A DNA stretch of 64,000 nucleotides from Prevotella sp. P3-122. Lineage in GTDB: Bacteria > Bacteroidota > Bacteroidia > Bacteroidales > Bacteroidaceae. The notes below the pieces were generated by a model. The model was not told the DNA's origin and did no database searches. It worked only from the letters and a program-made list of their open reading frames with translations. Below are positions 27,505-39,711 of this stretch, in pieces; position 1 is the stretch's first letter; every line of letters starts with the position of its first letter. Both the position numbers and the translations under genes were made by a program. The stretch is taken from NCBI RefSeq assembly GCF_002251365.1, contig NZ_NPJH01000041.1:1-64000 (forward strand). Direction: 5' to 3'.

Positions 27505-30495
27505 ATGATTCTATTAAAAAAGATTCCTAAGTGCCGTTTTTTGTTTCTGGCATTGCTGTTGACAATTGGTGCTACAGCTTTTGCCCAGAAAGTAAAAATT
27601 ACGGGAACGGTAACCGACCCGGGTGGTGAACCACTTATTGGTGTCAGTGTCAAAACCGGTAATTCAGGAGCAGGTGCCATCACCGACGTTGACGGCAACT
27701 ATTCTGTAGAGGTGTCACCAACAGGTACGCTTGTTTTCTCTTACGTGGGTTTTGAGGTTCGTAATGAGCCGGTAAAGAATCGCAGGGTTATCAACGTTAC
27801 GTTGAAAGAGAAGAACGATGTCCTGAATGAAGTTGTGGTAATAGGTTACGGAACGATGGACAAGAAGGAACTCACATCCGCCATCTCACATGTCGGAGAG
27901 AAAGATTTCCTCACCATCAGTTCTCTTGATCCGTCAATGATGATTCAGGGCAAGGTGGCAGGTGTTTCCATTACCAATACCGGTGCAGGCGACCCTAACA
28001 ACCAGGCGAGCATACAGATACGTGGTGTGTCATCACGTTCAGCCGGACTCGGCCCTCTGATTGTCATTGACGGTGTTCCTGGTGGCAACCTTACCAACAT
28101 CAATCCCAACGATATCGCTTCATTCGACATTCTGAAGGATGGTGCCGCATCAGCTATATATGGTACGCGCGGTTCCAACGGTGTCATTGTTGTCACAACC
28201 AAGAAGGGCAGCAAGGACGGAAGGATGCATACATCTTATTCCGGCATGTTCTCGTGGGATGTGATTAACAAAGAACTCGACATGATGTCAGCCCAGGAGT
28301 TTCGTGACGTACGCCTTGGATGGGGTGATACAGGCGTCGACCTTGGCGGCAACGTCGACTGGCTCGATGCTGTAAGCCGCACAGGAACGGCGCAACAGCA
28401 TACCCTTACCCTAAGCGGAGGCAACGACAAGAGCAACTATCGTGTAAGTGCCGACTATCGTGATGCAAAGGGTATCGACCTCCGTTCCCACCGTCGTGAA
28501 TATGGTGCACGTGCTTCCATTATGCATACTACGAAGGGTGGCCTCTTCACCATCACCGCCAATATCGCGCCACGAATAATCTACAGAGACCAGGCAGACT
28601 GGGGTGTGTTCAAGGATGCCATCGAGGCCAATCCTACCACACCTCTGATGGATCCCGAGAACCCCACACGTTATTATAATTTCCAGGGACAGGTTGTAGG
28701 CTCTAATCCTGTTGAGCGCCAGCTTCTTGAGAAAGACCATGGCGATACCAAGCTCCTCGACTGGGACGGCACCGTGAGGTTGAACCTTCTTCCATTGCTT
28801 GGCAACGACAGTGACGGCAATCACCGTCTGTCCACACAGGTGATGTTTGCCGACCATCAGTATGACAATGACAATTCCTGGTTCCGTCCGTCTACAAGTA
28901 CTATATGTATAAACAACGGCCGTGAGGGTGAGGCAAGCCGCTCATACAGCAAGGAACGACAGTATGTCGTGGAATGGCTCACCAACTACAGCGGTTCTTT
29001 CGGTAGCCATAATGTCAAGGGTATGGCAGGCTATTCATACCAATATGCACAATATTCCGGTCTGGATGCCTATAACAAGGATTTCCCCAACGACGGTCTT
29101 GGCTACGACAATCTCGGTTCGGGCGAATATGCCAAGGAAGAGGGTGAGATTGATATGGGCAGCTATCGCAACGACTCCAAGCTGATATCTTTCTTTGGTC
29201 GTGTTAGCTACGACTATGCCGGCAAATACATGTTCACGGCTTCTCTGCGTCATGAAGGTTCTTCCAAGTTCGGTGCCGACAACAAGTGGGGTAATTTCCC
29301 TGCCGTTTCAGCCGGATGGCGTATTTCCGAAGAGCCGTTCATGAAGAATGTCAAGTGGGTGAGCGACCTTAAGTTGCGTGCCGACTACGGAGTCACTGGT
29401 AATCAGGACTTCGGCAGCTACATCTCGCTCAATACGATGACAGGCTTCGGCTATTATTTCTATAACGGCAAGTACTTCCAGGTATGGGGACCGTCAAAGA
29501 ATGTCAATCCCGACCTCAGGTGGGAGAAGGGCAAGAACTGGAACATCGGTATCGACTTCTCTTTGTTCAACAACCGCGTATACGGTTCGGTAAACTATTT
29601 CAACCGCAAGCAGCAGGACCTGCTCGGAAACTATAAGGTGTCTGTACCTCCTTACCTCTTCGACGAGACCTTTGTCAATGTAGGTACAATGAAGAATACG
29701 GGTATCGAGATAGACGTCAATTTCAAGGCTGTCAATACCAAGGACTTCTCTTACGACCTCAATTTCGTTGGTACTACCATGAAGAACAAATTTGTCGACT
29801 TCAGCAATTCCAAGTACATAGGTCAGGACTATTACGACATGGCAGGAACCGAAGACCCATACCCATTCTATAATCTGCAGCGCATACAGAAGGGCGAGTC
29901 GCTTGGCAACTTCTATATGTGGCGTTATGCAGGACATTCTGCCGACGGAGAATGGCTCGTATATGACAAAGATGGTGACATCATCCGAGCTTCGCAGGCA
30001 AGTGATGCCGACCGTCAGGTGGTAGGCAACGGTATGCCGAAGTTCACCATGTCGTCAAGTCACAACTTCCGTTACAAGAATTTCGACCTCTCGCTGTTCT
30101 TCCGTGGTGCTTTTGGCTACGACATCTTCAACATTCACGATTTCTACTACGGCACCCGCAATTTCACAGGCAACCGTCTTGACAAGGCTTATGGAAAGAA
30201 CTTCGTGGTTTCCGGCTCTGCCAACCCCGTGGTATGCGACTACTTCCTTGAAAAGGGTGACTATCTGAAACTCGACATGATGACACTTGGCTACACCCTT
30301 AATCTCAAGGACTGTCCGTATCTTGACCGGGTAAGGGTATACGGAACGATGAAGAACATATTCACGATAACAAAGTTCAGTGGTGTCGACCCTTCTTCAT
30401 ATCAGGTGAATGGTCTATACCCCGGTGCCCAGGGCTCGCGTACGTACTTCCCCACAACACGTCAGTTCATCGTAGGTTTGCAAATTGATTTCTGA
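27505..30495 (+). CDS. SusC-like TonB-dependent oligosaccharide transporter
   Basis: A 996-residue outer-membrane importer, first gene of the PUL operon. The signal peptide ends near FAQ28. Residues about 30-108 form the carboxypeptidase-regulatory-like domain (VKITGTVTDPGGEPLIGVSV). A TonB-box-like segment NEVVVIGYGT follows. The plug domain runs to about 240 (IQIRGVSSRSAGLGPLIVIDG, DILKDGAASAIYGTRGSNGV). The rest is the 22-strand barrel, ending in TRQFIVGLQIDF with a terminal Phe. It imports glucan oligosaccharides with the SusD partner encoded 33 bases downstream, using TonB energy. Confidence 0.96.
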   Translation: MILLKKIPKCRFLFLALLLTIGATAFAQKVKITGTVTDPGGEPLIGVSVKTGNSGAGAITDVDGNYSVEVSPTGTLVFSYVGFEVRNEPVKNRRVINVTLKEKNDVLNEVVVIGYGTMDKKELTSAISHVGEKDFLTISSLDPSMMIQGKVAGVSITNTGAGDPNNQASIQIRGVSSRSAGLGPLIVIDGVPGGNLTNINPNDIASFDILKDGAASAIYGTRGSNGVIVVTTKKGSKDGRMHTSYSGMFSWDVINKELDMMSAQEFRDVRLGWGDTGVDLGGNVDWLDAVSRTGTAQQHTLTLSGGNDKSNYRVSADYRDAKGIDLRSHRREYGARASIMHTTKGGLFTITANIAPRIIYRDQADWGVFKDAIEANPTTPLMDPENPTRYYNFQGQVVGSNPVERQLLEKDHGDTKLLDWDGTVRLNLLPLLGNDSDGNHRLSTQVMFADHQYDNDNSWFRPSTSTICINNGREGEASRSYSKERQYVVEWLTNYSGSFGSHNVKGMAGYSYQYAQYSGLDAYNKDFPNDGLGYDNLGSGEYAKEEGEIDMGSYRNDSKLISFFGRVSYDYAGKYMFTASLRHEGSSKFGADNKWGNFPAVSAGWRISEEPFMKNVKWVSDLKLRADYGVTGNQDFGSYISLNTMTGFGYYFYNGKYFQVWGPSKNVNPDLRWEKGKNWNIGIDFSLFNNRVYGSVNYFNRKQQDLLGNYKVSVPPYLFDETFVNVGTMKNTGIEIDVNFKAVNTKDFSYDLNFVGTTMKNKFVDFSNSKYIGQDYYDMAGTEDPYPFYNLQRIQKGESLGNFYMWRYAGHSADGEWLVYDKDGDIIRASQASDADRQVVGNGMPKFTMSSSHNFRYKNFDLSLFFRGAFGYDIFNIHDFYYGTRNFTGNRLDKAYGKNFVVSGSANPVVCDYFLEKGDYLKLDMMTLGYTLNLKDCPYLDRVRVYGTMKNIFTITKFSGVDPSSYQVNGLYPGAQGSRTYFPTTRQFIVGLQIDF

Positions 30496-30528
30496 TTCAA
30501 GTATGAACCACAAAAAACAGATAAAGAT

Positions 30529-32265
30529 ATGAAGATTTACAATTATATAGCCACTGCTGCAATCTGTGTCGCTACACTGTCGGGCTGTACCGACCTCGAT
30601 GAGACCCTGTACGACCAGGTAGGCACACAGAACTATTACAACACCAAGATGGATGTCGTACGTGCGACATTCCGTCCCTTCGAACATGCCTTCTGGAGCA
30701 TCCAAAGCCGTCATGTGCTCAACGAGCTTACAGCCGATCAACTTATCACACCCACCCGCGACGGATGGTGGGACGATGGCGGCAAATGGCGTCGTCTGCA
30801 TTACCACGAGTGGAATGTTGAAGACGGAGGAGACGCACAGACAGAGTGGAACGGATGTTTCCAGGGTATCATGCAGGCAAACTATGTCATCGAAGACCTT
30901 GGCACCCTGTCACCGGACAAATTCGGCTTCTCGCAGGCAGAGTTCGATAATCTGAAGGCCCAGTGCCGTGCCTTGCGTGCATGGTTCTATATCCGTCTTC
31001 TCGACGCCTTCCGCAACGTGCCACTTGCCATTAGCTACAACAATGTCTCGCTCAACACCGAGGGACAGGTAGCCCCCGACAAGCTCTTTGCCTTCATCGA
31101 GACCGAACTGAAGGAGATTATCCCTATGCTTGTAGAAAAGAGCGAGCTCGGTACCAACTCCGCCATACAGGGACAGTGGACGAAGGCAGGTGCGGCAGCC
31201 CTTCTTGTACGCCTGTATCTCAATGCCGAGACCTACATAGGGGTAAGCAAATACGACGAGTGTGCCGAGGTGGCAGAGAAGATTATCAACGGTGAATACG
31301 GAAAATACGAGATTGCCAACCGTTGGGATGCCGCTTTCGACTGGAACAACGACAACTGCGATGAAGTCATCTTCGGCTTCCCTGCAGATGCCGGCTACAC
31401 CTATTGGCAATATCAGGGCGACACCTACTGGTGGACTGTTCCCGCACGTGCCCGTTACTACTTTGGCGACTCCAAGTCGAAGGCAGGCGACCACAATACG
31501 AAGTATGCGGCTTCTCCAAGTTATGCTCCCAATGGCGTCAAGCTCAACTACCAGCTTGGCATGACCGTCGACAAGTTCCGCAAATATGCCGGCGACAAGC
31601 GTCTCAAGCTCTACCGCAACCTCGGCAACAGCAGCCGTGAAGGACTTTTCCTGTATGGTTATCTTGAATACAAGGACGACAACGGAGCCACAAAACGTGT
31701 CAAGGCACCCGAGGTGGATTACGAACTCTACATACGCGACGCCGTCGGAAAATTCCAGGGACTCGACCCCAACAAATGGCTTACAGTGACCACAAGCACA
31801 CTGCGCGACGGTGACCATAACTCCGGATGGCACTTTGCCAAATATCCTTTCTATAGCGATGACGACACACATCAGATGGAAAGCGACTACACGGAGATAC
31901 GTCTTCCCGAGATTATATACTCTCTTGCCGAGTGCCGCCTGCGTCAGGGCAGGAAGGCAGATGCAGCAAGACTGCTCAACGATGTACGCCGTCGCAACTA
32001 TCCTTCAGCCAACTATCAGGACGTGCTGTATGCACCCGAAGGCAATGTAGCCCTCGACATGGACGAGATGCTCGACGAGTGGGGACGTGAGTTCTTTGCC
32101 GAAAGCCGCCGCAGGATAGACCTCATACGCTTCGGCAAGTTCTCGAGCGGAACATGGTGGGACAAGACCCCCGATGCCGACAATCACACAGAGATTTTCC
32201 CCATCATGCGTCCTATACTTAATGCCAACCCTGCATTGAAGCAGAACCCGGGCTATAATGAGTAA
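30529..32265 (+). CDS. SusD-like surface glycan-binding lipoprotein
   Basis: A 578-residue RagB/SusD family lipoprotein that caps the SusC barrel and binds oligosaccharide. The signal peptide ends at Cys20 (LSGC), followed by the acidic TDLDETLY. TPR-like helices include MQANYVIEDLG, LRAWFYIRLLDAFRNVPLA and AALLVRLYLNAE. The C-terminal hallmark is LPEIIYSLAECRLRQG and DEWGREFFAESRRRIDLIRFGKF. The many Trp residues near 78-100 and 300-312 could form the sugar-binding face. Confidence 0.95.
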   Translation: MKIYNYIATAAICVATLSGCTDLDETLYDQVGTQNYYNTKMDVVRATFRPFEHAFWSIQSRHVLNELTADQLITPTRDGWWDDGGKWRRLHYHEWNVEDGGDAQTEWNGCFQGIMQANYVIEDLGTLSPDKFGFSQAEFDNLKAQCRALRAWFYIRLLDAFRNVPLAISYNNVSLNTEGQVAPDKLFAFIETELKEIIPMLVEKSELGTNSAIQGQWTKAGAAALLVRLYLNAETYIGVSKYDECAEVAEKIINGEYGKYEIANRWDAAFDWNNDNCDEVIFGFPADAGYTYWQYQGDTYWWTVPARARYYFGDSKSKAGDHNTKYAASPSYAPNGVKLNYQLGMTVDKFRKYAGDKRLKLYRNLGNSSREGLFLYGYLEYKDDNGATKRVKAPEVDYELYIRDAVGKFQGLDPNKWLTVTTSTLRDGDHNSGWHFAKYPFYSDDDTHQMESDYTEIRLPEIIYSLAECRLRQGRKADAARLLNDVRRRNYPSANYQDVLYAPEGNVALDMDEMLDEWGREFFAESRRRIDLIRFGKFSSGTWWDKTPDADNHTEIFPIMRPILNANPALKQNPGYNE

Positions 32266-32286
32266 TAACGATAAAACAGTAACAAT

Positions 32287-33471
32287 ATGAAAACAAAAGA
32301 TATCATTTCCACTCTCGCCGCCACAGCGTTCGCATTCTTCCTTACAGGGTGCGAAGGCGAGCAGGAACCCGTTATCATAGAGGGAGACCTGCCCATAAAG
32401 ACCTCATGCCTTTTCATGGTAGGCGACGCTACGCCAAACGGTTGGAACATCGACAACCCTACACCGCTGGAAGCCTCTGCCGACGATGCACTCGTCTTTT
32501 CGTGGGAGGGGTCGTTGTACAAAGGCGAGATAAAGCTCTGTCTTACCACAGGCAGCTGGGATGCACCCTTCATCCGTCCTGAGGTAGGAGGCACAGAGAT
32601 ATCGAAGACCGACATAACAGACCAGAAGTTCATTATGCATTCCGGTGATCCCGACAACAAGTGGAGAGTCGCCTATGCCGGAAAATACCGTCTGACCTTC
32701 AACCTCCGCAACTGGACAATGTCAACACAGTTCCTTGGTGAGAACGATGCCCCGGTAGTCGAGGCCATAGAATCAGACGTGCTCTACATGCTCGGCGATG
32801 CCACACCCAACGGCTGGGACAATAACAACCCCACTGAACTGGTAATGAAGTCGAAATACATCTTCGAATACGAAGGCGAACTGAAGCCCGGAGAGATGAA
32901 AGCCTGTCTGGAGAAAGGCAGCTGGGATGTACCGTTCATCCGTCCGTCGTCTGCCGACTGCAAGATAGGCAAGGATGGAGTAGAGAGTAACGACTTCGTG
33001 TTCACAACCGGTCCCGACAACAAGTGGAAGATAGCCGACCATGGCATTTACCGCCTGACCTTCGATCTTGAGCACTGGACGATAAAGGCAGAATATCTTG
33101 CCGACATCACCGTGACCAAGGAGCCGATCGAGACAGAGAACCTATATATGATAGGTGATGCCACACCCAACGGCTGGAGCATGGACAATGCCACACAGTT
33201 CACCAAAAGTGCGACAGACCCATACGTTTTCACATGGGAAGGTGAGCTTGTTCAGGGCGACATGAAGGCATGTATAGTGAAAGACGGAAGCTTCTCGTGC
33301 CCATTCCTGCGTCCTGCAGCCGACAATGTAGATATCACGTCCGAGGGAGTCTCTTCACCCGATTTCGTATTCACCACTTCACCCGACGACAAGTGGCACG
33401 TGAAGGAAGCAGGCAGATACCTTATCACATTCAACCTCAAAGAGTGGACGATTACAGTGAATAAAAAATAA
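32287..33471 (+). CDS. SusE/F-like surface glucan-binding lipoprotein
   Basis: A 394-residue lipoprotein with three repeated starch-binding-type beta-sandwich domains. The signal peptide ends at Cys22 (LTGC), followed by EGEQE. The repeat core GDATPNGW occurs three times, at about residues 46, 170 and 290. Each copy is followed by a Trp-Glu-Gly-(E/S)-L strand, a PF(I/L)RP segment and a closing strand with the form YRLTFxLxxWT. This is the layout of SusE/SusF-type proteins that hold glucan at the cell surface. It starts 21 bases after the SusD stop. Two further proteins with related domains occur later in the operon (39712 and 41123), as does a related module at the end of the GH66 enzyme. Confidence 0.9.
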   Translation: MKTKDIISTLAATAFAFFLTGCEGEQEPVIIEGDLPIKTSCLFMVGDATPNGWNIDNPTPLEASADDALVFSWEGSLYKGEIKLCLTTGSWDAPFIRPEVGGTEISKTDITDQKFIMHSGDPDNKWRVAYAGKYRLTFNLRNWTMSTQFLGENDAPVVEAIESDVLYMLGDATPNGWDNNNPTELVMKSKYIFEYEGELKPGEMKACLEKGSWDVPFIRPSSADCKIGKDGVESNDFVFTTGPDNKWKIADHGIYRLTFDLEHWTIKAEYLADITVTKEPIETENLYMIGDATPNGWSMDNATQFTKSATDPYVFTWEGELVQGDMKACIVKDGSFSCPFLRPAADNVDITSEGVSSPDFVFTTSPDDKWHVKEAGRYLITFNLKEWTITVNKK

Positions 33472-33477
33472 AAGAGT

Positions 33478-34896
33478 ATGAAAAGAAATATGATTTCCAT
33501 ATTGGCAGGAGCGGCACTCATGCTGCTCACTGCCTGCACCGACGACGTCGAGATGCGTTATCCACCGAAGTACGAACTTCCCGACCTTCCCGTTGTGGAG
33601 GGTATCCACGACAATGTAAAGGCACCGCTTTATTGGAGCGTTTACGAATATTGCTACGACCAGGAACGCCAGGGTGTCGGCACCATCGACATCTCTCCCG
33701 AAGAATGGGACAAGATAATCGACTTCGTGGCAACCAACCTCAAGCCTCACGGCTACGACATGATATGTACAGACGGCTTTATCGCCATGCTTGCCACCGA
33801 CAACTCTGGATATATGACGCAGTATGGCTCCATATCGCTCAAAGACCTTGTAGCAAAATGCAAGGCAAAGGGACTAAAGCTCGGCGTATACGACAACCCG
33901 CTGTGGATACACGGACCGCGCGACACAAAGATTGAAGGTACCGACTATACCTTCGGAAACCTTTACTATAACGGCTCTACACAGGTGGTTAACCCCGGAG
34001 TAGACGATATGTGGTTCCACTGGATAGTGGCGGAAAACCCGGGAGCAAAGGAATATATCGACGGCTTCTTCAAACACTACAAGGAGCTTGGCGTGGAATT
34101 CATACGCATGGACTTCCTCTCGTGGTACGAAGACGGCAAAGACCGCGGCATCGGTGTAGTGGGACGAGGCTATGGTCGCGAGAGCTATGCACGCGCCATG
34201 GCTTACATCGCCGAGTCGGCAAAGAAATACGGCATCTTCACCTCGCTCGTCATGCCCCACAACTTCAATGATGCTGAGATAGAAGCACGCTACGGAAACA
34301 TGATGCGCATAGTATGCGACACTGGTGGAGGAGGATGGTGGCACACGTCGGCACAGGACAAAGGCAAGTCGTATGCCAACTGGCCGCAGTGCATGAACCA
34401 GTTTGACGGCTTTACCTACTGGTCGCATCTCTCGGGACGCAACAAGATAATACTCGACGGCGACTTCATCCGACTCAACAAGTTCGATACCGACGCTGAA
34501 CGCGAAACAGTCATTTCCCTACAGCTCATGGCAGGTGGACCCGTAGCGGCAGCCGACCAGTATTCTACCATAGGCAATAACCTCAAATTCTATGTCAACG
34601 ACGAGCTCCTCGCACTCAACAAGGACGGTTTCGTAGGCAAGCCACTGAGCGACAAACTTGGCGACAAGAAAAACGAGATATGGTATGGCAAGATGACGAA
34701 TGGCGACTATGTTGTCGGACTATTCAACCGCAGCGACAATACTGCTTCGGTATCAGTGAAACTCTCCGACATAGGTATCAGCGGCGAGAAAAACGTACGC
34801 GACCTCTGGAAGCATACCGACGAAGGCAAGGCTTCTGTTGTGTCAGCCAATATCCCTGCCCATGGATGTAAGATTGTGAAGTTATCAGATCAATAA
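33478..34896 (+). CDS. GH27-like surface glycosidase (isomaltodextranase/alpha-galactosidase type)
   Basis: A 472-residue lipoprotein enzyme; the signal peptide ends at Cys20 (LTAC), followed by TDDVEM. A TIM barrel of the GH27/GH36 clan fills the chain: APLYWSVYEYCY, HGYDMICTDGF, KGLKLGVYDNP, GVEFIRMDFLSWYEDG with the probable nucleophile Asp212, and MMRIVCDTGGGGWWH with Asp281 as a candidate acid/base. A C-terminal beta-sandwich (NGDYVVGLFNRSDN) follows. GH27 contains alpha-galactosidases and isomaltodextranase. In an operon with a GH66 dextranase the latter activity, on alpha-1,6-glucan, is the more likely, but this is an inference. It starts 6 bases after the SusE-like stop. Confidence 0.75.
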   Translation: MKRNMISILAGAALMLLTACTDDVEMRYPPKYELPDLPVVEGIHDNVKAPLYWSVYEYCYDQERQGVGTIDISPEEWDKIIDFVATNLKPHGYDMICTDGFIAMLATDNSGYMTQYGSISLKDLVAKCKAKGLKLGVYDNPLWIHGPRDTKIEGTDYTFGNLYYNGSTQVVNPGVDDMWFHWIVAENPGAKEYIDGFFKHYKELGVEFIRMDFLSWYEDGKDRGIGVVGRGYGRESYARAMAYIAESAKKYGIFTSLVMPHNFNDAEIEARYGNMMRIVCDTGGGGWWHTSAQDKGKSYANWPQCMNQFDGFTYWSHLSGRNKIILDGDFIRLNKFDTDAERETVISLQLMAGGPVAAADQYSTIGNNLKFYVNDELLALNKDGFVGKPLSDKLGDKKNEIWYGKMTNGDYVVGLFNRSDNTASVSVKLSDIGISGEKNVRDLWKHTDEGKASVVSANIPAHGCKIVKLSDQ

Positions 34897-34898
34897 TG

Positions 34899-37076
<2,178 letters not shown>

Positions 37077-37089
37077 AAAATATATCCTT

Positions 37090-39699
37090 ATGAATAAAAC
37101 AGTATCACTCTCTTTCCGTATAGTGACAGCTGTACTCTTTGCTGTGTCTGCCGCCCAGGCAGGCGCACAGAGTACAGCCCCCAGTCCTCTTGCCAATCCT
37201 GCCGCTGTCGTCACATGCGGCGGTGCACGCTTCACAGTCCTCACACCAGAGTTGGTACGCATTGAATACAGCGAAACGGCACAGTTTGAAGATCGTGCCA
37301 CATTTACCATAGTAAACCGCAACCTCGACGTTCCTTCGTATATGACAACCGACGACGGCACCTATTTATATATTACAACCGAACGTCTCTCACTCAAGTA
37401 CCGCAAGGGCAGCGATCCCCGCACCGTGCCTGCTTCGCCCGATAACCTCTCCGTTACCATCGACAACAATGGCACGCCAGCCTACTGGTATCCTGGTAAG
37501 CCAGACCCACAGAACCTCAAAGGAACCTGCCGCACCCTCGACGGACTGACGGGCGACAGCAAGCGTTCGGATATGGAAGCCGGAGTCATATCACGCTCCG
37601 GCTGGGCAGTAGTAGACGACTCGTGGAGCGCAACGCGTTCCGACGGCGGACGCTCGTATGCTCTTGTCCCCGATGCCGACATGGGTTACCCCTGGTGGAA
37701 CGAACGTGCCGACGCTCATGCCATGGATGTCTATCTCTTCGCATATGGCAGAAACTATCGCAAGGCAGTTGCCGACTACATCAGTATAGCCGGACGCATA
37801 CCCCTTCCGCCCGACTATGTCTTCGGATATTGGTACAGCAAGTATGCCTCCTATTCTGCCGATGACTACCGCCAGATAATGAGCGACCTGAAGAGCAACA
37901 ATATACCGACAGATGTGATGATACTCGATATGGACTGGCATTGGAACGGCAACGCCTCAAGCATGTCTGAAGGACGTGGCGGATGGACGGGCTGGTCGTG
38001 GAACACCAATCTCATCCCCGATGCCAAGGGACTGCTTAAGGAGATGCACGCTAACAATTTCAAGACGGCACTGAACCTTCATCCTGCCGACGGCATCAAC
38101 AAGACAGAGTCGCCATACTATTTCGAGCAGATGAACAGCCAGCTCTCGGGCAAGTACCTCAACAGCAACAAAGACAACATCAGCTGGAGCCTCGACTGGC
38201 AGGATTTCACAAAGTCGTTCTTCTCTACCATCATCCGTGACCACGAGAGCGAGGGTGTCGACTTCTGGTGGCTCGACTGGCAGCAGTATCTTACCAGCCC
38301 CTACACCAATTCTCTCAGCGAGACATTCTGGTGCAACCACGTATTCTTCAACGAAGCGCAAAAGCGCGACAACCTGCGTCCCGTTATCTTCCACCGTTGG
38401 GGAGGTCTCGGCAGCCATCGCTATCAGATAGGCTTCTCAGGCGATGCCAACATCAGCTACGAGGCACTTGACTTCGAACCCTATTTCACAGCCACGGCAT
38501 CGAATGTGGGCTATGGCTACTGGGGACATGACCTCGGAGGCCACATGTACAGCAACGACGAGCTGATCAATAACCCCAACCTCGTCCTGCGCTGGATACA
38601 GTTCGGAGTGTTCACGCCCATCTTCCGTACCCACGCCACTGCCGACTCACGCATAGAGCGTCGTATATGGAAATTCCCGAACTTCCCGACCATCCTCGAT
38701 GCTGTGCGCCTGCGCTATTCGTTGTTCCCATATCTCTACACCATGGCACGCGAAGCCTACGATACGGGCATATCGCTATGCCGTCCGCTCTACTACGACT
38801 ATCCCGAAGCCGACGAGGCCTATGAATATGAAGGACAATATATGTTCGGCAACGACATCCTTGTCGCACCCATAACAACAAGGCCGCAGGCAAACGGACT
38901 TACCGAGAAAGAGATATGGTTCCCCGAAGGCAAGTGGTGGAGCGTGTCGACCAACGAGCTGATACAGGGCCCCTGCAAGCGCAGCATGGCATTTACCGAT
39001 GCCCAGATACCCTATTTTTTCCGACAGGGAGCCATCATACCATATAATCCCCCTTCGGTGATGAACGTCACGGAGCGACCCGACAGGCTGGTGCTCAATG
39101 CCGTCTACGGTTCCGATGGCTCGTTCTGCCTTTATGAAGACGACGGCGACAATGCCGACTACGACACGAATTATGCCACCACGCTTTTTACCCAGACCAT
39201 TTCCGGTGATAAGGCGACATACGTGATCCATCCCCGGCAGGGAACCTGTGCAAAAGCTCCGCAATCACGTTCCTACGAGATGCACATATACAACAGCGTC
39301 GCACCGCTTGCCGTCAAGGTCAACGGAGTAGCTGCGCAATATCTCTACGATGCGGCATCACGGAGTATCACTTTCGACGTGCCCACGGCAGACACCTCTT
39401 CCGAAAGCACCGTTGTAGTAGAATACCCCGAAGGTACAGCAGTGGACAATGCCTCGTTGAACAAGCCCAAGGTAAGCTACGATGCTCAGAAAAACAGCCT
39501 CGTGGCTTCCTTCCCACAAGGAGCAAAGAACGTGTTGCTCTCTGTCAGCGATACCAACGGCAAGCAGATGCTCGACGGCATCTACAACAATGTTCACGGC
39601 TTCAGCGTAGACCTCTCCATGCTACAACCCCGGTTATATATAAGTAAGGTGGTGGCAGACGACAGTACGTATGTCAACAAATTCGCAAAAAATAAATAA
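37090..39699 (+). CDS. GH31 alpha-glucosidase-type enzyme
   Basis: An 869-residue secreted GH31 enzyme. The signal peptide ends near AQAGAQ27. An N-terminal beta-sandwich (about 30-235) is followed by the barrel: PPDYVFGYWYSKYASYS, DVMILDMDWHWNG, then VDFWWLDWQQ with probable nucleophile Asp396, and GFSGDANISYEAL with probable acid/base Asp452. The active-site spelling WWLDWQQ differs from the WxDMNE of classical alpha-glucosidases and marks a subgroup common in Bacteroidota. The C-terminal 90 residues (VLLSVSDTNGKQML...) look like a sorting-type beta domain. The gene lies 13 bases after GH97. I recall that a Bacteroides dextran locus also pairs GH31 with GH66, so action on isomalto-oligosaccharides is likely. 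Confidence 0.9.
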   Translation: MNKTVSLSFRIVTAVLFAVSAAQAGAQSTAPSPLANPAAVVTCGGARFTVLTPELVRIEYSETAQFEDRATFTIVNRNLDVPSYMTTDDGTYLYITTERLSLKYRKGSDPRTVPASPDNLSVTIDNNGTPAYWYPGKPDPQNLKGTCRTLDGLTGDSKRSDMEAGVISRSGWAVVDDSWSATRSDGGRSYALVPDADMGYPWWNERADAHAMDVYLFAYGRNYRKAVADYISIAGRIPLPPDYVFGYWYSKYASYSADDYRQIMSDLKSNNIPTDVMILDMDWHWNGNASSMSEGRGGWTGWSWNTNLIPDAKGLLKEMHANNFKTALNLHPADGINKTESPYYFEQMNSQLSGKYLNSNKDNISWSLDWQDFTKSFFSTIIRDHESEGVDFWWLDWQQYLTSPYTNSLSETFWCNHVFFNEAQKRDNLRPVIFHRWGGLGSHRYQIGFSGDANISYEALDFEPYFTATASNVGYGYWGHDLGGHMYSNDELINNPNLVLRWIQFGVFTPIFRTHATADSRIERRIWKFPNFPTILDAVRLRYSLFPYLYTMAREAYDTGISLCRPLYYDYPEADEAYEYEGQYMFGNDILVAPITTRPQANGLTEKEIWFPEGKWWSVSTNELIQGPCKRSMAFTDAQIPYFFRQGAIIPYNPPSVMNVTERPDRLVLNAVYGSDGSFCLYEDDGDNADYDTNYATTLFTQTISGDKATYVIHPRQGTCAKAPQSRSYEMHIYNSVAPLAVKVNGVAAQYLYDAASRSITFDVPTADTSSESTVVVEYPEGTAVDNASLNKPKVSYDAQKNSLVASFPQGAKNVLLSVSDTNGKQMLDGIYNNVHGFSVDLSMLQPRLYISKVVADDSTYVNKFAKNK

Positions 39700-39711
39700 C
39701 CCCACGTCGAT

